64,000 nt of DNA from positions 1 to 64,000 of the forward strand of contig JAUJON010000001.1 in NCBI GenBank assembly GCA_030447595.1, read 5' to 3'. A program made the position numbers and the translations under genes. Positions 58,902 to 64,000 of this stretch are shown one piece after another; the first letter of the stretch is position 1, and each line of letters begins with the position of its first letter. The notes beneath the pieces are model-generated. The model searched no databases and was not told the DNA's origin. It saw only the letters and a program-made list of their open reading frames with translations. This DNA comes from Thermosynechococcaceae cyanobacterium YX3bin19. GTDB taxonomy: Bacteria > Cyanobacteriota > Cyanobacteriia > Thermosynechococcales > Thermosynechococcaceae.

Positions 58902-59602
58902 ATGAATTACGAGCCTCAGAAGCAGCGACAACAGCACGATCCGTCAGTGCTGTTCAGGAACGTGCTGCTGATAGCGGTGGCATTGCAGTAGCAACGCTGC
59001 TCCTCTTGATCGGTACCTGGCGGACGGGAATTCACTTCTTCGATGATCTAAAGTCACTATTCAACCTACCGCAGCCAGCTCCTGAGGTTGACGTACACTC
59101 CATTGTTATCCAGCAAGTGCGCGGTTCTAGCGAGCTGACGACTACTGTTTTTACCATGCAGGCCATAGTCCCAACTAGGCAGGATATAGAGGTAGGAAAC
59201 TTTATCGTCGGCACGACTAAATTGCTCTATATTGCTTATGGTGAGGTGAGAGCCGGAGTTGACTTGAGCGCTCTGGCAGCCGAGGACGTAACAGTGAGCA
59301 GTGATACCCTCCGCGTCCGCATTCCTCCGCCTCGTATCCTTGACAGCAAAATTGATGTGAATCGCTCTAAGGTGTATGACTATAACCGGGGCTTTTTGAA
59401 CTTAGGACCAGACGTAGCACCAAAATTACAGACACTAGCAGAGCGAGAGGCGTTGCAAAAAATCGTTGCTGCTGCCTGTGCCGATGGAGTGCTAGAAAAA
59501 GCCAACAACCGAGCAAGGCTAGTTGTCACTCAACTATTGAAGCAAGGAGGCAACAAGGTTACCGTGGAAACTCAACCACCTTTACCTGATGTTTGCAAAT
59601 AA
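58902..59602 (+). pseudogene. DUF4230-like protein, frameshift in the N-terminal membrane segment
   Basis: ATG at 58902 reads MNYEPQKQRQQHDPSVLFRNVLLIAVALQ*; shifted frame GIAVATLLLLIGTWRTGIHFFDDLKSLFNLPQPAPEVDVHSIVIQQVRGSSELTTTVFTMQAIV.. Confidence 0.65.
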
Positions 59603-59824
59603 GGGTTTTGCTGCAACAAAACCGAGCTATGACCTATTAAAGATCTGCCAGATGAGTTTGTCCTGAGATAGGGCTTGGAAATCGTTAAATCGCGGTGTTT
59701 AAAGGGTTTCCTAGCATGGCCAACCCGTTGGAAAGCAGATAAAGGCAGTAGTCCATGCCTTCCCTCTAGGTAGTTTGAATACAGGAAACTATTCAAACAG
59801 TAAGAATGAGCGGACTGAGTATGA

Positions 59825-60166
59825 CTAAGATTTAGTCGCTGTTGATTCGCGAATCATAGCCTGCCCCTTCTGCATCATAATCTGCCCCTGCTGCATCATT
59901 GCTTGGCCTTCCATTGCCCTCGCTGCATTGTTCTGCATCATGCCACCTTGCTGCATCATGGTTTCACCTTGTTTCACCATGGCTTCGCCATCCTTTCTCA
60001 TCATCATCGTGCTGTCTTTCGGCATCTTGAAATCTCTAGATGTAGCCTCGACAACAGTAGAGGCAGCAGTAGGACCTGTCTGGTTGTCTCCAGAGGTGCT
60101 ACAGGCAGTCAAACTGACGGTTAGCAGAAGGACGATAAAAATTACATTCCAGTTCATAGGTTTCAA
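59825..60166 (-). CDS. Small Met/Gln-rich lipoprotein
   Basis: Signal peptide with lipobox LTAC; EAMVKQGETMMQQGGMMQNNAARAMEGQAMMQQGQIMMQKGQAMIRES. Confidence 0.7.
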   Translation of the reverse strand: MKPMNWNVIFIVLLLTVSLTACSTSGDNQTGPTAASTVVEATSRDFKMPKDSTMMMRKDGEAMVKQGETMMQQGGMMQNNAARAMEGQAMMQQGQIMMQKGQAMIRESTATKS

Positions 60167-60191
60167 GTATTTGGGAAGATATCATCAGCAG

Positions 60192-60881
60192 CTAGGAGCT
60201 GCGGGAGGGGTCTCGCAACACATACCCAACACCTCGCACTGTTTGAATCAGGCGCTTTTCTTGGTTGGCTTCTAGTTTAAGTCGTAAGTAGCGAATGTAG
60301 ACTTCAATGATATTGGAATCGCCCATAAAGTCATAGCCCCAGACCTGTTCTAGAATCTGATCGCGAGTGATTACCTACTGGGGATGGACCAGCAAATAGT
60401 CCAGTAAGTCAAACTCTTTTGCGGTCAGTTCAATCAAGCGATCGCCGCGATGAACTTCTCGGGTCCGTCGATTCAAGCGCAGGTCGGCAAACTGCAGTAT
60501 ATCTGGACCTGTTTCCGAAGTGCGGCGCAGGTGAGCCCGCACCCTAGCCAACAACTCTTCAATGCTGAAAGGCTTGACCACGTAGTCATCGGCGCCGGCA
60601 TCTAAACCCAACACGCGATCGCTCACATCATCTTTTGCTGTTAATAAAATAATTGAGACTTTATCGCCTGTTGTTCGCAGCCTCCGGCAAACTTCCAGAC
60701 CAGATAGCCCGGGAAGCAACCAATCTAGGATGATCAGATCGGGTTGCAAATCGCGTGCTGCCGTCAGTCCTGCTAACCCATCATGGACGACGCTGACTTG
60801 ATAGGCTTCATAGCTCAGTTCCAACTCAATCATCCGGGCTAGTTTGGCTTCATCTTCAACGAGCAAGATATGAGCAGTCAT
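60192..60881 (-). pseudogene. OmpR/PhoB-family response regulator with in-frame amber in the DNA-binding domain
   Basis: LLVEDEAKLARMIELELSYEAY..; TAG at 60375-60377; same frame continues [60 protein letters not shown]. Confidence 0.9.
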
Positions 60882-62359
60882 GGATTTGGGGATTGGGCTG
60901 GTAAGGTAACTGTAAACATGCTACCTTCCCCCACTTTGGAGCGAACTGCAACCCGACCCCCCATTCCCTCTACCAGCGTTTTCACAATAGAGAGTCCTAA
61001 GCCGTAGCCCCCCGAGAGATCTAAACTACTCCTATTACTGGAACGAGCCCTGGCTTCATCGACCCGGTAGAAACGCTCAAAAATGCGAGTTTGTTGTTGC
61101 AGCGGAATACCCTGCCCGCGATCGCTGACCTGAATGATTACTTCTTCGTCTGTCTGAATAAACATCACCGTGACAGGCTGACTGGGGTCAGAGTACTTCA
61201 AGGCATTAGCAATCAGGTTCAGGAGAACTTGCTTCAGGCGATTTTCGTCCGCTATCACTTCTACTAGAAACGGGGCGGCATCAATGATGATTTCCTGATC
61301 ACTAAACTGCTTCGCCATCCCGACAACTTCAACCACAAGATCGTTTAGCACCAAGGGTTTTAATTGGAAGTGCATGATGCCACTGTCTGCCCGGGCTAAT
61401 TCAAGCAAGTCCTGTAGTAAGCGGATGGTGCGATTTGCTTCTGAAGAGGCAATTTGCAACGCTTCTCGTTGGGGCTCAGTCAGGTTGCCCCCCCGCCTTA
61501 AGGTACTTTGCAAGTAACCATGAACAATTGTTAAAGGGGTCCGCAACTCGTGGGAGACATTGCCCACAAATTGTCGCTGCTGCTCCCAGGCTGCCGACAG
61601 GCGCAATAGCATTGTGTTAAAGGTTTGAGCTAATTCCTTGACTTCGCTGGGAGGATGTTCTAGGTGCATTTGCACTTGCCCTAGGTCGTTTGCCGAGATT
61701 GCTGCAGCCATTTGGCTCATCTGCCGTAGGGGCTGGAGCGATCGCTCGACATACAGAGCAATGACGACTGTTATCGCAATGATGACCGAGATACAGATGA
61801 TGCCCAAGTTACGGACCATGATCATCAGCTGGACTTGGTCGCTGGTGATATCCTGAGCTACATTAAGCTGGCCGAGAATTTTGCCTTTTGCTTTTAGGGG
61901 GCTACTCGATAGAATGAGGTAGCGTTCGTTAACGGTAGCCACCAGTGGTTGGCTCGGCATTTCTAAACCAGCCATGAGTTGAGCCGGAATATTCATGTAG
62001 GGACCCTTTAATGTCTCAGACTGAGCCAGAACAGTCCCGTCAGAACGATTAACCCATATAAACAAGTTGGGTGTTGCTAGATTATCGATCGCCTTTTTTA
62101 GGCCTACCTCTAGGGGCACCATTTCGGTATAGAGGGTAACGTCGCGGGGAAACCGTTCAATAATATTCACGGCACCTTGCCTATGAGAATTGACAAGAGT
62201 CTGGTACATTTGCCAGCTTGTCAAGGCCGCAAGGCTGCCTAATCCTAAGATTGAGACGGCGGTAATTCCTACTGTAAGACGAAATTGTAGCGAGAGTGGA
62301 TCAATTCGCTTTCTGAGGCGACTGGCGGCTTGAAGAAAATCGACCACAAATTTATTCAA
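60878..62359 (-). CDS. Sensor histidine kinase
   Basis: FVGNVSHELRTPLTIVHGYLQS H-box; NLIANALKYSDPS N-box; DRGQGIP, GYGLGLSIVKTLVEGMGG; two TM segments and HAMP. Confidence 0.93.
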   Translation of the reverse strand: MNKFVVDFLQAASRLRKRIDPLSLQFRLTVGITAVSILGLGSLAALTSWQMYQTLVNSHRQGAVNIIERFPRDVTLYTEMVPLEVGLKKAIDNLATPNLFIWVNRSDGTVLAQSETLKGPYMNIPAQLMAGLEMPSQPLVATVNERYLILSSSPLKAKGKILGQLNVAQDITSDQVQLMIMVRNLGIICISVIIAITVVIALYVERSLQPLRQMSQMAAAISANDLGQVQMHLEHPPSEVKELAQTFNTMLLRLSAAWEQQRQFVGNVSHELRTPLTIVHGYLQSTLRRGGNLTEPQREALQIASSEANRTIRLLQDLLELARADSGIMHFQLKPLVLNDLVVEVVGMAKQFSDQEIIIDAAPFLVEVIADENRLKQVLLNLIANALKYSDPSQPVTVMFIQTDEEVIIQVSDRGQGIPLQQQTRIFERFYRVDEARARSSNRSSLDLSGGYGLGLSIVKTLVEGMGGRVAVRSKVGEGSMFTVTLPAQSPNP

Positions 62360-62430
62360 AAACGAAACATTCTAATTGATAAATTTTGTTAATTTCAGCC
62401 TAGCAATAAATTCTGAGAAACTACTAAGTG

Positions 62431-62452
62431 ACAAGTAAGTAACAAGTAAGAA
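62431..62452. repeat. 11-bp period tandem duplication upstream of the histidine kinase
   Basis: acaagtaagta / acaagtaagaa. Confidence 0.7.
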
Positions 62453-62552
62453 AGCTAAAATCAAAGTCGCTTTATGATGGGTTTTCGACTTTCAAATATC
62501 AACCTTTGTTCATGCCTACCTAGGTGCACATCAGTACTCAGATGGCGGGCTG

Positions 62553-63278
62553 TCACATTGGCTTTTCCTGAGAAATTTGCTCTAAAGCTTTCTTGGCGAT
62601 CCGGGTGACGTACACAGTCACTGCAACCGTTGCCAGCAAACCCATTGTATAAAAGACCCACCTGGCTGGGGCTATGGGCTGTCCTCCAGTACCGAGCATA
62701 GCGAGACTGCCTGCTAGGGAACCTAGGTAAACGTATAGCACTGTCCCTGGTGTGATCCCAATCCAGGTTAGCAAGAAGTAGTCTTTGAAGGATACCTGGG
62801 TAAGTGCCAAAGGCGTAGTTCAGTAGGTTAAAAAGGAAAATTGAGATAGTCGCGTGAGTCCAACAATTTTCCAACCTTCCCTAGCAACAGCCTCATCTAT
62901 CGCTTTGAACTTTCTCTGCCCTCAACGTGCTTCTCAACCCAGCCCCGTGCTAAATACCGTCCTACCAGAAAAGCGGCTGTAGCACCGATAGTAGCACCAA
63001 TAGAAACATAGATTGATCCTAAAACCACGCCAAAAAGCAGCCCAGCTCCTAAAGTCAAGATCGAGCCGGGAATAAACAGGAAGCGTGGCCAGAATATAGA
63101 TGACAATAAACGCTACAGGACCCCAGGGGCCAAGGCCAGCAATCCAATCCAACAGGCTCGTTAAAAACTCCTGGACGTTAAAGTACCTGGCTGTAGCTAT
63201 CAGAGCAGTAATCAGGATCATCCAGCAGAACAATTTCAGGACTGTTACTCCGCCGTGGATTGGTCTTTCAGTCATCAT
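62553..63278 (-). pseudogene. TVP38/TMEM64 (DedA/SNARE-associated) membrane protein, frameshifted
   Basis: WGPVAFIVIYILATL / LFIPGSILTLGAGLLFGVVLGSIYVSIGATIGATAAFLVGRYLARGWVEKHVEG / ALTQVSFKDYFLLTWIGITPGTVLYVYLGSLAG across three frames. Confidence 0.85.
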
Positions 63279-63512
63279 TCATTTCAGTTGCTTGCTTAAG
63301 GATAAACGCCTCTGTGGGTTTTCCCCCAGAAAAGCTCTCTCAACCGAAGCTAGTACCATGCTCTTAGCAGCATTCCATCTTTCTCTAGCTCACTATCAGT
63401 TCAGCTCCGGCAAAGCTGGACTTTCAAGGATTTTTTGTATAGTTTTTCTGTACCTTTAGAAGCTTTTGGGGTCGATATCAATCGAGTACTTTGACACTTT
63501 TACTAATTTGGC

Positions 63513-64000
63513 ATGATTCTTCATGAGCTTGCGGTGATTATCCCAGTCGCTCCTGGAGAAGCAGCATGGCCTTGCTTAATGGCTGATCTTAAAGATTGCC
63601 GCTGGAAGCTGAGATTCTACTGGTCAGTCCAGAACTACCCGCCAAGCCCCTGCAGTACTTACTTGACGATCTAGCCTCAAGGAATGTGCGATGGCTGCAA
63701 AGCCGCAAAGGGGCGAGGACGCCAGCTAAATGCCGGAGCCAATGCTACACACAAGCCCTATCTCTGGTTTCTCCACGCAGACTCTCGGCTGGCTGAATCA
63801 GCGCTACATAAACTGGAACAGTCACTCCAGCAGCAGCCGGAGGCGCTGCACTACTTTTAATTTGTCATTCTTGAATGATGGACCTGCCTTAACGGCCATA
63901 AATGCCGTGGGGTTTGGTTTCGGTCTCATTTCTTTGGCTTGCCCTTCGGAGACCAAGGGTTTTGCCTGGCTCGCAAGCTGTGGGAGAAACTGAGTGGCTT
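63513..64000 (+). pseudogene. TIGR04283-like family 2 glycosyltransferase, frameshifted and running off window
   Basis: MILHELAVIIPVAPGEAAWPCLMADLK / LPLEAEILLVSPELPAKPLQYLLDDLASRNVRWLQS / RQLNAGANATHKPYLWFLHADSRLAESALHKLEQSLQQQPEALHYF / FGDQGFCLARKLWEKLSG in successive frames. Confidence 0.75.

Overview
Cyanobacterial chromosome segment (many HIP1-type GCGATCGC sites; petE, psbV/psbV2, rpaA, ftn2, pil chemotaxis genes). Most of it is housekeeping: metG, panC-cmk, thrC, leuA, pdhA, lpxD, map, fmt, murA, accD, rpsB-tsf, panB, cobQ, rnhA, proS, accB, efp, plus two tRNA-Leu genes. I found no CRISPR array, prophage or recognisable defence island. The most notable signal is selective gene decay. 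At least thirteen loci carry frameshifts, in-frame amber codons or a disruptive micro-duplication: rlpA, pilL, a SKI2-like helicase, a BaiN/HI0933-like flavoprotein, psbV, a tsf-recG intergenic CDS, recG, a GerMN lipoprotein, a DUF4230-like gene, an OmpR-type regulator, a TVP38/DedA-like gene, a TIGR04283-like glycosyltransferase, and a nested IS1/IS630/IS5 relic. Long essential genes beside them stay open. There is also a recurring set of short tandem duplications (11, 11, 14, 17, 84 and 108 bp units), one of which (14 bp) directly breaks a gene. Other points of interest: a tRNA-Leu(CAA) whose 5' end lies inside the upstream peptidase CDS, a histidine kinase / truncated regulator / Met-Gln-rich lipoprotein operon, an intact psbV2 beside a broken psbV, and a tandemly duplicated putative promoter region. 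All calls come from reading the sequence and translations; no database search was run.
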